From Sinorhizobium arboris LMG 14919 (GTDB taxonomy: Bacteria; Pseudomonadota; Alphaproteobacteria; Rhizobiales; Rhizobiaceae), in NCBI RefSeq assembly GCF_000427465.1, contig NZ_ATYB01000014.1, positions 458,316-522,315 on the forward strand: a DNA stretch of 64,000 nucleotides, in the 5' to 3' direction. Of this stretch, positions 52,229 through 61,639 are shown piece by piece (the stretch's first letter is position 1; each line of letters starts with the position of its first letter). Under the pieces are notes generated by a model. It worked only from the letters and a program-made list of their open reading frames with translations. It had not been told where the DNA came from and searched no databases. The position numbers were made by a program, and so were the translations under genes.

Positions 52229-52256
52229 GCTCCTCACGGGGCCCCTCAAGGAATGT

Positions 52257-52393
52257 CTGCCCCTCTCCTCGGGTTTAACCCGAGGACTAACCCTCTCCCC
52301 GCATGCGGGGAGAGGGGACTTTGGAGCGGGCGCTCGCCGCTTGTCCCTTCTCCCCGCTTGCGGGGAGAAGGTGCCGGCAGGCGGATGAGGGGC
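52257..52393. repeat. Rhizobial palindromic repeat cluster
   Basis: Three palindromes in a row: CCTCGGGTTTAACCCGAGG, CCCTCTCCCCGCATGC with its complement, and CTTCTCCCCGC-TT-GCGGGGAGAAG followed by GTGCCGGCAGGCGGATGAGG. The last unit is a well-known dispersed repeat of Rhizobiaceae. No coding content. Confidence 0.8.
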
Positions 52394-52404
52394 AGTTGTC
52401 TTTT

Positions 52405-53220
52405 CTACGCCTTGCCGTCCGAGCCGCCCTTGTAGCTCTCGAAAAGCGCGTCGATGCTCTTCTGATATTCCTTCTGCATCTCCAGGCCGCTGTCGAAGAG
52501 GCTGTTCATCGCCTGCGAAAACTGGGAAAAAGCAGGATTCTCCGCCGGCGCCTTCTCAGCCGTCCCGGCGCGCGCCATCATCTCCTGATACGCCTTGAAG
52601 AATGGATTGCCGGCGAAGAGCTCCTCGGCTTTCGGGTTTTCCGGCGTCTTCCCCATGCCGAAGAAACCCTGCATCGCCTGGGTGAATGGGTTGTCGAAGG
52701 GATTGGGCTGCGGTTCGGGCTTCTTTGCGAAGCCCGTCGCCTCCATCCACTGCCGCATCAGTGTCATCATGGGATTGTCTGCGAGCCCGCCGCTCATCTG
52801 CCCCGTGGTCTGCTTGAAAAGCCCGCCCATCAGCGTACTCGCCATCACCGGCAGCATCTGCTTATAGATCTCCTGACCGATCCCCGTCACCTGTGCCGCC
52901 TGCGCCGCGATCGCGCGCGACATCTCCTTCGAGCCGAAGAGCTGCCCGAGAACGCCATTGCCGTCGGCGACGCCCTGGGGCGTGAACGCCTGGCTCATGT
53001 CTTCGAAATACTTGGCGTAATTGCCAGTCGAGAGTGCCGTCAGCAGCGCGCCGAAGTCGTAGGGGTTCGTGGCATTGTGCTTGAAGCCGGTGGAGAATGC
53101 GGGCATCAGCGCGGCCGTGGCCTTCGCCATCTGCTCCTGCGCGAGCCCGAATTGCTTGGCCATCAGTTCGATGGCGTGGCCGTTCTGCGCCTGCGCGAAC
53201 ATGTCAAAAAGCGGTGCCAT
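52405..53220 (-). CDS. DUF937-like conserved protein
   Basis: A 271-residue soluble protein. The first 170 residues are helical and Ala/Gln/Met-rich with the pattern of DUF937 (NATNPYDFGALLTALSTGNYAKYFED, then LGQLFGSKEMSRAIAAQAAQVTGIG), the C-terminal 90 residues are Pro/Phe/Met-rich. No enzymatic motif. The C terminus SLFDSGLEMQKEYQKSIDALFESYKGG resembles phasin-type coiled helices. Function unknown. Confidence 0.75.
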   Translation of the reverse strand: MAPLFDMFAQAQNGHAIELMAKQFGLAQEQMAKATAALMPAFSTGFKHNATNPYDFGALLTALSTGNYAKYFEDMSQAFTPQGVADGNGVLGQLFGSKEMSRAIAAQAAQVTGIGQEIYKQMLPVMASTLMGGLFKQTTGQMSGGLADNPMMTLMRQWMEATGFAKKPEPQPNPFDNPFTQAMQGFFGMGKTPENPKAEELFAGNPFFKAYQEMMARAGTAEKAPAENPAFSQFSQAMNSLFDSGLEMQKEYQKSIDALFESYKGGSDGKA

Positions 53221-53328
53221 TGGCGTTCCTTCCCGGGCGAACGACGCATGTCATTGCACTATAACGGGAATTGAAGGGCTGGAAACCGCTTTTTGTGAGG
53301 CGTCCGCGCGGCGGAGCGAGCGCCTCGC

Positions 53329-54702
53329 TCAATACTGGTAATCGGTGAAAACCGGTTCGACCGATTCGTTCCAGCGGCCGCGGTAAAGGGCGAGCATGTC
53401 TTCCGCGAGCGTCGCCTTCTTCGCCAGCACCTCGTCGAGCGGTGCCAGGAACTGCCTCTCGTCGATGCCGTCCCCGTTCAGTTGGTTGCGGCGCTTAAGG
53501 CCGTCGCGCGAAATGGCGAGAACCTCGCGCGCGACATCGAAAAGCGGCTTCGACCGGAATTCGGCCGCGAGCGCCTTGGCTGGCACCGCATCTCTGAGCG
53601 CCAGGACCTCCTCGTAGCTCCAGTCGCGCGTCAATGCCTCGGCAGCCGACAGGGCCTCATCATCATAGAGCAGGCCGACCCAGAATGCCGGCAGGGCGCA
53701 GATCCGTCGCCACGGGCCGCCGTCGGCCCCGCGCATTTCCAGGAAGCGCTTCAGACGGACGTCCGGAAAGAGGGTCGACAGATGATTGGTCCAGTCGCCC
53801 ATCGTCGGCCGCCACTCGGCGATTTCGCCCTTCAGCGCTCCGTTCATGAACTGGCGGAAGGTGACGTGCGTACAGTCATGATAGTGCCCGTCGCGCACGA
53901 CGAAATACATCGGGACGTCGAGCGCCCATTCCACGTAGTCGCGAAAGCCGAAGTCCGGATTGAAGGCGGTCGGCAACAGGCCTGCGCGCTGATTGTCGGT
54001 GTCGCGCCAGATGTCTCCTCGCCAGGAAAGCAATCCGTTCGGCCTGCCGTCGGTGAAAGGCGAACTTGCGAAGAGGGCGGTGGCCAGCGGCTGCAGCTTC
54101 AGGGAGACCTGCATCTTCCGCCGCATGTCCTCTTCCGAGGAGAAGTCGAGGTTAACCTGGATCGTGCAGGTGCGGTACATCATGTCGAGGCCCTTGGAAC
54201 CGACCTTGGGCATGTAGCGCGACATAATGGCGTAGCGCGACTTCGGCATGCGCGGCGTCTCGGAGAAGCTCCATTTCGGACTGCCGCCGATGCCGAGGAA
54301 ACGGATTCCGAGCGGTTCGGCGATTTCCCGAAGCACTGCCAGGTGCTGGTTGGATTCCCTGCAGGTCTGATGGAGGTTCTCGAGCGGAGCGCCGGAAAGC
54401 TCGAATTGTCCGCCCGGCTCGAGCGAGATCGCCCCATTGCCCGAGGGCTCGGCAAGGCCGATGACATTGCCCTCATCCATGATCGGCTCCCAGCCGTTCC
54501 TTTCGGCCATACCGTTCAGGAGCGCCTGGATGCTGGCCTCGCCGAAATAGGGCACCGGGCTGTTGTCCGCTTTAAAAAAGGCGAACTTCTCATGTTCGGT
54601 GCCGATCCGGAACTTCTCCTTCGGCTTCGATCCCGATGCCAGATAGGCGGTCAGTTCAGCAACGGAGGTAACCGGCGTCTGGTCGGTGGTGTCTCGGGCC
54701 AT
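53329..54702 (-). CDS. gshA: Glutamate-cysteine ligase
   Basis: First step of glutathione synthesis, joining glutamate and cysteine with ATP. At 457 residues it belongs to the plant/alphaproteobacterial class. Conserved segments FRIGTEHEKFAFF, GQFELSGAPLENLHQTC, MYRTCTIQVNLDFSSEEDM and DVRLKRFLEMRGADGGP are present. The start used gives MARDTTDQTP; the open frame extends 29 codons upstream without ribosome site. Confidence 0.95.
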   Translation of the reverse strand: MARDTTDQTPVTSVAELTAYLASGSKPKEKFRIGTEHEKFAFFKADNSPVPYFGEASIQALLNGMAERNGWEPIMDEGNVIGLAEPSGNGAISLEPGGQFELSGAPLENLHQTCRESNQHLAVLREIAEPLGIRFLGIGGSPKWSFSETPRMPKSRYAIMSRYMPKVGSKGLDMMYRTCTIQVNLDFSSEEDMRRKMQVSLKLQPLATALFASSPFTDGRPNGLLSWRGDIWRDTDNQRAGLLPTAFNPDFGFRDYVEWALDVPMYFVVRDGHYHDCTHVTFRQFMNGALKGEIAEWRPTMGDWTNHLSTLFPDVRLKRFLEMRGADGGPWRRICALPAFWVGLLYDDEALSAAEALTRDWSYEEVLALRDAVPAKALAAEFRSKPLFDVAREVLAISRDGLKRRNQLNGDGIDERQFLAPLDEVLAKKATLAEDMLALYRGRWNESVEPVFTDYQY

Positions 54703-54838
54703 GTTCGTCTTCTTTGCCTGGGCGGCTCCCGCGGGGTCAGCGGGAGCGGATGGAGTGCTTGAACCGTAATCAAGTGCGGCGCAAGTCAATTTCTTTCAAG
54801 ATGCCCTCAAAAAAACTAGGGGCAAGCGGATGGACGCT

Positions 54839-55576
54839 TCATCGCCAGTCGCCGAGCGTCGCCTGAATGACGGCCATTGCAGCTACTGCTGCCGTGTCCG
54901 CGCGCAGGATGCGCGGTCCGAGAGGGATCGACGTCACGAAATCGAGACTGTGCAGCAGTTCCCGCTCTCCCTCCGAAAATCCGCCTTCCGGCCCGATCAG
55001 GAGCGCCAGCCTGCGTTCGGCAATCCCGTTGAGGATCGGCAGGGGATTCTGGCTCTCGTTCCCCTCGTCGCAAAAGACGATGCGCCGGTCGCGCGGCCAG
55101 ACCGTGAGGAGTTCCTCGAGCTTGCGAGGTTCCTCCACGGCCGGGATGCCCAGCACGCCGCATTGCTCGGCCGCCTCGACGACATTGGCGCGGACCCGTT
55201 CGAGGCTGCCGATCCTGCCTTGAACATGCTGCGTCATGACCGGCTGCAGGACGCCGGCACCCATCTCGACCGCTTTCTGCACGAGATAATCGAGCCGCCC
55301 CACCTTGAGCGGCGCGAACAGGTAGACGAGGTCGCAAGGGGGCGGCTGCGGGCGCGTTTGCTCGACAGCGACGAGAACCGCGCGCTTGCGCGACGGCATG
55401 GATATCTCCGCCCGCCATTCGCCATCCCGGCCATTGAAGACCAGAAGCGATGCGCCCTCACCGAGGCGCAGAACGTTGATGAGATAGTTGAACTGCTCCC
55501 GGGTGGCCTCGTGTTCCGCTCCGGCGTTGAGCGGGCTCTCGATGAACAGTCGCTGCATGCGGAAATTGGCGCGCAT
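54839..55576 (-). CDS. rsmE: 16S rRNA m3U1498 methyltransferase RsmE
   Basis: A 245-residue SPOUT methyltransferase. N-terminal PUA-like part (RLFIESPL...[29 protein letters not shown] by its ends) and C-terminal knot with [13 protein letters not shown] and [14 protein letters not shown], which bind SAM. It lies between gshA and the phosphate transporter; 9 bases separate it from the transporter gene, so these two are likely one transcript. Confidence 0.93.
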   Translation of the reverse strand: MRANFRMQRLFIESPLNAGAEHEATREQFNYLINVLRLGEGASLLVFNGRDGEWRAEISMPSRKRAVLVAVEQTRPQPPPCDLVYLFAPLKVGRLDYLVQKAVEMGAGVLQPVMTQHVQGRIGSLERVRANVVEAAEQCGVLGIPAVEEPRKLEELLTVWPRDRRIVFCDEGNESQNPLPILNGIAERRLALLIGPEGGFSEGERELLHSLDFVTSIPLGPRILRADTAAVAAMAVIQATLGDWR

Positions 55577-55585
55577 TCGGATACC

Positions 55586-57091
55586 TTAAAGAAACAGGCC
55601 GGAGAGGATGAGGTAGAGGACCGCCGAAAGCAGCGCCGAGACAGGAACCGTGATGACCCAGGCGGCGATGATCGTCAGGAAATGGGAGCGCCGCACCAGG
55701 CGCCGGCGGCGCACTTCCGCAAAATTGGTCTCGCCTTTTTCCATGAATTCGGTCTGACCCGTCTTCCGCCGGACATATTCGAGGCGCCGTTGCGAGCGGC
55801 GCGTGTACCACTCGCGAAAGAAGCCGACGCCGAAGACAGCGCCCACCGCCGTGTGTGTGGAACTGATCGGCAGGCCGAGAGCCGAGGCGAGCAGAACCGT
55901 CACCGCGGTTGCCAGCGCCACGCAGAAGGCGCGCATCGGATTGAGGCGGGTGATTTCCTCGCCGACCACACGGATGAGCAGCGGACCGTAGAGCAGAAGC
56001 CCTACCGAGATTCCGAGCGCACCGATGAGCAGGACCCAGAAAGGCGCCTCCGAGTCCGGGGTCGATATCACGCCGTCGACGGCCGAGACGATCGCCGACA
56101 GCGGACCGATGGCGTTGGAGACGTCGTTCGCGCCATGGGCGAAAGAAAGCAGGGCGGCCGAGAAGATGAGCGGCAGGCGGAACAGCTTGCGGAGCGACTG
56201 GTTGCGGTTTTCAAGACCTTTCGACTGGTGGCGGATCCAGGGCTTCGACGCTATGTAGCAAAGAATCCCGGCCAGCCCGCCGATCGACAGGCCGGTCGGA
56301 AGCGGGACAAGAGCCAGATGGTCGATGGCAAAGACCGCCACATAGGCCGTGAAGGAGCCCGCAGTGACGCCGAGCACGACCGGCATCCAGCGCCGTGCCG
56401 CGTCGATCTTGTCATCGCGGTAGATGACGAACTCCTTGAGGAAGGCGAGGAAGAGCGCGGCAATGACCCCGCCGAGTAGGGGTGAAACCGTCCAGCTTGC
56501 CGTGATGCCGGCGATTGCCCACCATTTGACGCTGGAAAGCCCGGCGGCGGCGACGCCTGCGCCGATAATGCCACCGATAAGCGAATGGGTGGTCGAAACG
56601 GGCGCACGCGAGTAGGTCGCGATATTGATCCAGATAGCCGATGAGACAAGAGCCGACAGCATCACCCAGACCAGGCCCTCGGCGCCGACCAGTTGCGTTC
56701 CGTCGACGATGCCGGCTTCGATGGTAAGCGTGACCTTGCGGCCGGCGACCAACGCGCCTGCGATCTCGAACACGGCGGCAATCCCCAGCGCCACGGGCAT
56801 CGATATCGCTTTTGCACCGACGGCCGCCCCGACGTTGTTGGTGACGTCGTTGGCGCCGATGTTCATCGCCATGTAGCCCGCCACCGCCGCTGCCGCCACC
56901 ACCACGGCCGCACCGGAGGCGCCGGTGAAATAGCTCGCCGCAAAGCCCATGCTGAGGATCAGGAAGAGAGCGGCGAGCCCGGGAGCAGCCGACCTGCGCA
57001 TGACGTGATGCGACGCCTCCTCGGCAAGGCTGAATTTGTCGAGATCCTTGTCGAGCGTCAGCTTTTCGAGGCGCGGTCGCGACTTGGCCAA
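55586..57091 (-). CDS. pit: PiT family inorganic phosphate transporter
   Basis: A low-affinity phosphate permease of about 501 residues with ten or more helices and the duplicated PiT signatures GYMAMNIGANDVTNNVGAA near the N terminus and FAHGANDVSNAIGPL in the second half. I chose the TTG with GGAG 8 bases upstream; a GTG 13 codons earlier is the alternative. The 45-residue N-terminal extension is cytoplasmic and charged. S. meliloti has a PiT system repressed by PhoB under starvation, but it is coded elsewhere to my knowledge, so this is a second PiT protein. Confidence 0.9.
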   Translation of the reverse strand: MAKSRPRLEKLTLDKDLDKFSLAEEASHHVMRRSAAPGLAALFLILSMGFAASYFTGASGAAVVVAAAAVAGYMAMNIGANDVTNNVGAAVGAKAISMPVALGIAAVFEIAGALVAGRKVTLTIEAGIVDGTQLVGAEGLVWVMLSALVSSAIWINIATYSRAPVSTTHSLIGGIIGAGVAAAGLSSVKWWAIAGITASWTVSPLLGGVIAALFLAFLKEFVIYRDDKIDAARRWMPVVLGVTAGSFTAYVAVFAIDHLALVPLPTGLSIGGLAGILCYIASKPWIRHQSKGLENRNQSLRKLFRLPLIFSAALLSFAHGANDVSNAIGPLSAIVSAVDGVISTPDSEAPFWVLLIGALGISVGLLLYGPLLIRVVGEEITRLNPMRAFCVALATAVTVLLASALGLPISSTHTAVGAVFGVGFFREWYTRRSQRRLEYVRRKTGQTEFMEKGETNFAEVRRRRLVRRSHFLTIIAAWVITVPVSALLSAVLYLILSGLFL

Positions 57092-57341
57092 TGACTGTTC
57101 TCCAACTGTGCCATTCGGCAGTAGCGGCACAGACGGGCGTATTCAAGCGGAATTGAAGAGAGGGGCGAGGGTTGCGACCGGAGCGCTGTCTGCTGCCGGA
57201 TTCCCCCCGGAGCATTTCCGCATCTCTCCGAAACGCGGAGTTGCAATTCCGGACGGAAGACCGCTGCGCGTCGCGGCCCGCAGCGACCTTTGCGCGTTCG
57301 GCCGGTCGTCGCAAGGTGCCGTGGGCGTCTCCGCCTCGCCG

Positions 57342-57848
57342 TCAGTTGCTGGAGGCCTTCGGCCGCGGCTCCGGGTCGGGATCGAGGCGTTTGCCGAAGT
57401 TGAGGATAAGTTCTTTCAGAGAAGGTTCTGCAACGCGCCTTGCCGCCTCACGGTAGTCGACCCATTCGAGCCGCCTGCTGCCTTTCTCCGGGAAGTTCTT
57501 GCAAAAACCCTCGACTTCGAGCGCATGCACCTGCACCTTGCAGGAGATCTCCAGGCCGTGGTCCATCCGCTTCTGGTAGACATATGCGCCGATGGCGGCC
57601 CTCTGCACCTTGCCCTGCACGCCGGCCTCCTCATAGGCCTCGCGCTCGGCGACTTCATGCGCCTGCTTGCCCTGCATCGGCCATCCCTTGGGGATGACCC
57701 AACGGCCGGTGTCGCGGCTGGTGATTACCAGGATCTCCGGCGCATTCGTCGTTTTGGCAAGCCGGTAGCACAGCGCCGCATACTGCATACGCGCCGGGCG
57801 GCGCAGCATGAGTTGTACATCAGAAGCGAGCCGGTGCAGAAAGTTCAA
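57342..57848 (-). CDS. NUDIX hydrolase
   Basis: A 168-residue protein with the Nudix box around residues 55-77, ending REAYEEAGV; the first glutamate of the classical box (GX5E) is replaced by Lys61, as in some diphosphoinositol-phosphate or dinucleoside-polyphosphate relatives. RWVIPKGWPMQG precedes it. The substrate is unknown. It lies upstream of the phosphate-transport gene on the same strand, separated by about 210 bases. Confidence 0.87.
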   Translation of the reverse strand: MNFLHRLASDVQLMLRRPARMQYAALCYRLAKTTNAPEILVITSRDTGRWVIPKGWPMQGKQAHEVAEREAYEEAGVQGKVQRAAIGAYVYQKRMDHGLEISCKVQVHALEVEGFCKNFPEKGSRRLEWVDYREAARRVAEPSLKELILNFGKRLDPDPEPRPKASSN

Positions 57849-57931
57849 GATTCCAGATACTCCTCAACGAATCAGTGATTACCGTTGCGCAACGCAAGTA
57901 TGAACCCTCGCATGCCGCTGTAAATGCGCTA

Positions 57932-57967
57932 GAGCGTTCCGCTGCTTCATTGAAACTCGAAACGCTC
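57932..57967. repeat. Short inverted repeat of the AGAGCGTT...AACGCTC type
   Basis: Arms GAGCGTT and AACGCTC enclose CTTCATTGAAACTC. This short hairpin is a common intergenic motif in rhizobial genomes. The remaining bases between the nudix and GntR genes show nothing else recognisable. Confidence 0.55.
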
Positions 57968-58135
57968 CGCCCGCTCATCTTTCGGGGCGGCGTAGCTTAG
58001 CCAACTAACGCAAAGCGCCGAGTCGCGGTTCCGTCGGAATCACCGCTCGATAGGTCCATATGCAGGAAAGCGGCGGAAATCTTGCCGAGGAGCACGCGAC
58101 CCGTTGCTTTGGCGCTCGCCGCGCGTGCGGACAGG

Positions 58136-58927
58136 TCAGGAACCCGAACGGTCGCGCTGCTGCAGGCGCAGACGGGCAATGCGCGCCCACTCGCCGCTGC
58201 GCTCGGCCTCGCGCGCTGCTGCGGCGACGAAATCGATGTGGCTTTGCGCGGCGGCCTTGGCGGTTCGCGGATCGCCGGCCATGATCGCCGCATAGATCGC
58301 CTCGTGTTGTGCGAGAAGCTGGTCTCGCGCGCCGGGCGCTCCGAAGACGGAATTGCGGTGGAAGAAGATACCTTGGGTCAGCAGCCTGTAACAGGCCCTG
58401 AGGGTGTGAAGCAGGATGATGTTATGAGCGCTGTCGCCGATGGCGTTGTGCAGTTCAATATCCGCTTCGAGCTCTTCGGCGAAGTCACCGCTTTTGTGCG
58501 CGGCGCGCATGCGCTCGATGACGCGGGTCAGGATGTCGCGGTCGATGTCGGTTGCTCGGGTTGCCGCCAGTTCCGCCGTCAAACCCTCGAGTTCGCGCCG
58601 GTATTCGAGATAGTCCTGCGTCGCTTTGTGGTGGCGTCCGATGAGCTCGATCAAGGGTTTGGAGAAGATCTGGCCGACCACGTCGGCGATGAAGGTGCCG
58701 CCGCCATGCCGGCTTTCGACAAGACCGCGGGACTCCAGCGCCTTCAGTGCCTCCCGCAGGATCGGTCGCGACACGTCGAAGCGCCGGGAGAGTTCCCGCT
58801 CGCCCGGAAGGCGGTCGCCGTCGCGCAACACGCCCTCCAGGATCAGAAGCTCGATCTGCTGCACGACCTCGTCAGCCGTCCGGCTGTGGCTGATGCGGGC
58901 ATAGAGGTCGTCCTGGTCTTCGGTCAC
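58136..58927 (-). CDS. GntR family regulator, FCD subfamily
   Basis: A 263-residue regulator: winged helix at about 10-80 (ISHSRTADEVVQQIELLILE, then LPGERELSRRFDVSRPILREALKALESRGLVE by its ends) and an FCD ligand domain. I use GTG (GGGAGA a few bases upstream) because it gives VTEDQDDLYARI; the frame is open another 41 codons upstream but that part is Arg/Gly-rich and crosses the likely operator. Related proteins (GlcC, LldR, PdhR) respond to hydroxy acids; glcDE lies 3 kb away. Confidence 0.85.
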   Translation of the reverse strand: MTEDQDDLYARISHSRTADEVVQQIELLILEGVLRDGDRLPGERELSRRFDVSRPILREALKALESRGLVESRHGGGTFIADVVGQIFSKPLIELIGRHHKATQDYLEYRRELEGLTAELAATRATDIDRDILTRVIERMRAAHKSGDFAEELEADIELHNAIGDSAHNIILLHTLRACYRLLTQGIFFHRNSVFGAPGARDQLLAQHEAIYAAIMAGDPRTAKAAAQSHIDFVAAAAREAERSGEWARIARLRLQQRDRSGS

Positions 58928-59009
58928 ACGTATCTCCCGGAGCGCGAAGGGCACTATGCACAGGTTCCGCCCGCATCCGCTTCCACGCGGCAATCTAACA
59001 GGACCCAAC

Positions 59010-59034
59010 AAGTGGTCAAATTGATTGTCCACTT
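59010..59034. promoter_or_regulatory. Candidate GntR operator
   Basis: AAGTGG and CCACTT flank TCAAATTGATTGT, an inverted repeat upstream of the GntR gene. The inner TGGTC...TGTCCA resembles the FCD-family operator form. It is about 83 bases before the chosen start, in the region shared with the divergent DUF3422 gene. Confidence 0.5.
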
Positions 59035-59128
59035 TGCGGGGGTGTGACAAAGACCGAGCTGCGTCAAAGCGTCCTGTTCATTTTACCTTATCCGTTGATA
59101 AGAAGACGATGATGAACGCGTGAGGGGG

Positions 59129-60409
59129 ATGAAGCGCTTCATGCCAAAGGGCAGTTTTGCATTTCCGGTGGCGCCCTTGCGCGCCCAGGCGCTGGGCGAG
59201 GTCCATTCGCGGCCCTATGCCCTGGTGACGACTCCGCGCGTCATCTTTCAACTCGCCTTCATGACGGAGGGCGGCTCGATCGTCGATCACGCCGTGATGT
59301 CCGAGCTGTCGCGCTCGCGCGGCATCACCCCTCCGGGCCGCGACGCCAATCACCACGCGATCCCCTGGGGACAGGGAACGCTGCGCTGGGAGCGGCACAC
59401 GGAATTCTCCACTTATTTCTGGGACGCGCCCGCCCCGGAGAGCTTCGGCGGCGAGGTGCCGATCCACCCGTTCGGCGACGGCTTTTCGCCGCCGGGATCG
59501 CTGATCTCCGGGATTCGTCTGGAAATCCGTCCCGATACTCCGGAGACTCGCGAGGCGATCGGGGCCTTCGATCCCACGAGCCTCTGTTACAGCGAAACCA
59601 AGAACGGTCAGGCGGTGCTCCTGACCGACTTTCGCCAGAACGGCGACGGGCTCACCCAGATTCTGATCATCGACCGCGGCATGACCGAGGCCGGAACAGG
59701 AGCCCTGGTGCAGCGCCTGCTCGATATTGAGACCTATCGCACGCTGGCCATTCTCGGCCTGCCGCTTGCGCAGTCGCTTTCGCCGGAAATTCGCCGCACC
59801 GAGGACGGCCTGACGGCGGTGACGCAGCGCATGAAGGAGAACGTCCGCGAGGAGGCTGACGAGATGCTGGCGGAGATTACCCGCCTTGCCGCCGATCTCG
59901 AGGCCGGTGCCGCCCTCAGCCTTTATCGCTTCGGCGCCAGCCGCGCCTATTACGGCATCGTCCAGGAGCGCATCCGGACGCTCTCCGAGACCCCGGTGCC
60001 CGGCTACGAGACAATCGGCACCTTCTTGGAGCGCCGGCTGGCGCCGGCCATGCGCACCTGTCAGTCGGTCGAGGAGCGGCAGGCGAACCTTTCGCGCAAG
60101 CTCGCCCGCGCGACGGCTCTCCTGAGAAGCTGGATCGACGTCGAGCTCGAACGGCAGAACAGCGCACTGTTGAATTCGATGGATCGGCGCGCCAAGCTGC
60201 AGTTGCGCCTGCAGCAGACCGTCGAAGGCCTGTCGGTCGCTGCGATCTCCTATTATGTCGTCGGGCTCTTCGGCTATGTCGCCAAGGCCGTCAGTCACGA
60301 GGTTCCAGTCGATCCCGGTCTTCTCACGGGCCTCGCCGTTCCCGTTGCGGTGGCCGGGGTCTGGCTGATCGTTCGGCGCATCCGCCGGCACCATGACGAG
60401 CATCGTTGA
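59129..60409 (+). CDS. DUF3422 family membrane-anchored protein
   Basis: About 426 residues. The family N terminus FPVAPLRAQALGEVHSRPYALV is followed by a large soluble part and two C-terminal helices (AISYYVVGLFGYVAKAV and VAVAGVWLIVRRIRR). The family is predicted to be a membrane-anchored protein of unknown role. The start is uncertain among GTG 59120, ATG 59129 and ATG 59141; GAGGGGG lies at 59122-59128. Confidence 0.8.
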   Translation: MKRFMPKGSFAFPVAPLRAQALGEVHSRPYALVTTPRVIFQLAFMTEGGSIVDHAVMSELSRSRGITPPGRDANHHAIPWGQGTLRWERHTEFSTYFWDAPAPESFGGEVPIHPFGDGFSPPGSLISGIRLEIRPDTPETREAIGAFDPTSLCYSETKNGQAVLLTDFRQNGDGLTQILIIDRGMTEAGTGALVQRLLDIETYRTLAILGLPLAQSLSPEIRRTEDGLTAVTQRMKENVREEADEMLAEITRLAADLEAGAALSLYRFGASRAYYGIVQERIRTLSETPVPGYETIGTFLERRLAPAMRTCQSVEERQANLSRKLARATALLRSWIDVELERQNSALLNSMDRRAKLQLRLQQTVEGLSVAAISYYVVGLFGYVAKAVSHEVPVDPGLLTGLAVPVAVAGVWLIVRRIRRHHDEHR

Positions 60410-60469
60410 AGTCCTCGGCAAACGTGCCCATTGGACCTCCGTGCGCAAGTGCGTAGTTTCAAAGGCCGG

Positions 60470-61366
60470 CTATTGCTCCCAATAGGGCACCGGGCCGTAG
60501 AGCGCGGCGAGATAGTCGATAAACAGCCGCACCTTTGCCGGCAGGAATTGCCGGCTCGGATAGACGGCCGAAAGCGTCAGCCTGTGCGATCCTTCCCATT
60601 GCGGCAGCACCTGAACGAGGCGTCCCTCCCGCAGTTCCTTGCCGATATCCCAGGTGGACCGTAGCGCGATGCCGGCGCCGGCGATCACCGCTTCGCGGAT
60701 GATTTCCGACGAATTGGTGACGAGCGGTCCCTCCGGCCGATAGGAGAGGCTGCCGTCTGGCCCCTCCAGCTTCCAGTTGTCGTTGTTGTGCGCCGGCAGG
60801 CAGATGTGATGCGCGAGTTCGCCGATCTCTTGCGGCGCTCCGTGGCGTGCTACGTAGCTCGGTGCCGCGCAGAGGAGCCGGCGCACCGGAGCTAGCTTGC
60901 GGGCAACGAGGCTCGAGTCGCTGAGTTCGCCTATCCTGATGGCGAGATCGAAGCCTTCTGCGACGATATCGGTGAAATCGTCGGTCAAAACGATGTGCAG
61001 CTTCAGGTCGGGATGGTCCTTCATGAAGCCGGTCAGATGCGGCGCGATGTGCATTCGGCCGAAGGAGGTCGGTGCGGAGATACGCAGCGTTCCCTGGACT
61101 TGGGAGGAGCGGCCGGACGCATAGGCCTCCGCCTCCTCGATGCCGGCGAGGATGCCGAGAACCCTGTCATAGAAACCCTGACCGGCCTCGGTCAGGGAGA
61201 TCTGCCTCGTCGTGCGCTGCAGGAGCCGCGTGCCGAGCCTGTCTTCGAGCCGCTTGATGCGCTTGGAAATCACGGCCGCGGAAAAACCGAGCGCGCGGCC
61301 CGCTGCCGACATGCTGCCGGTCGACACCACCCGCGCGAATATTTCGAGATCGCCTAGATTCGTCAT
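60470..61366 (-). CDS. LysR family transcriptional regulator (DmlR/CrgA type)
   Basis: A 298-residue LysR protein with winged helix (LEIFARVVSTGSMSAAGRAL, VISKRIKRLEDRLGTRLLQR) and ligand domain GTLRISAPTSFGRMHIAPHL. This subgroup often controls a neighbouring hydroxy-acid or aromatic gene. A preceding TTG makes a one-codon longer form. A RIME element lies between it and glcD, which is divergent, so it might control glycolate use. Confidence 0.86.
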   Translation of the reverse strand: MTNLGDLEIFARVVSTGSMSAAGRALGFSAAVISKRIKRLEDRLGTRLLQRTTRQISLTEAGQGFYDRVLGILAGIEEAEAYASGRSSQVQGTLRISAPTSFGRMHIAPHLTGFMKDHPDLKLHIVLTDDFTDIVAEGFDLAIRIGELSDSSLVARKLAPVRRLLCAAPSYVARHGAPQEIGELAHHICLPAHNNDNWKLEGPDGSLSYRPEGPLVTNSSEIIREAVIAGAGIALRSTWDIGKELREGRLVQVLPQWEGSHRLTLSAVYPSRQFLPAKVRLFIDYLAALYGPVPYWEQ

Positions 61367-61427
61367 CAATCTTGATCATTGTTTCCCAAACCGAAAAGAT
61401 CATTAACATTTGCCCGGCGTTCGTCCA

Positions 61428-61537
61428 AGGTCACGATGATTTTCGGCCGGGCGGACCTAAGATCATGAAGCTCATCGGTTTCAAGGAGTTGAAGCGGGAT
61501 ACGGACGGAAAACCGCCCGCAGTTCTCCTCATGCCGC
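61428..61537. repeat. RIME-type palindromic intergenic element, copy 4
   Basis: AAGGTCACGATGATTTTCGG at the left, CGGACGGAAAACCGCCCGC and CTCATGCCG at the right. It sits in the region between the LysR gene and glcD. Confidence 0.85.
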
Positions 61538-61639
61538 TTTAGTTGCTAAAATTCTCGAGCGTCCGTGACGCGTTCGTTTGAACGCATGATGCTCCGGTGG
61601 TAAGCAAAAAATACCACTTTGCTGCAATGGGAGGCGCTC

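Noticed and set aside
52257..52393. Regular palindromes that might be read as a CRISPR array
   Set aside because: The units differ in sequence, there are no equal-length spacers and no cas genes; they are dispersed rhizobial palindromes.
58928..59050. Upstream 41-codon extension of the GntR regulator near 58.1-58.9 kb
   Set aside because: It crosses the candidate operator, is Arg/Gly-rich and precedes a GTG with a good ribosome site that fits the family N terminus.
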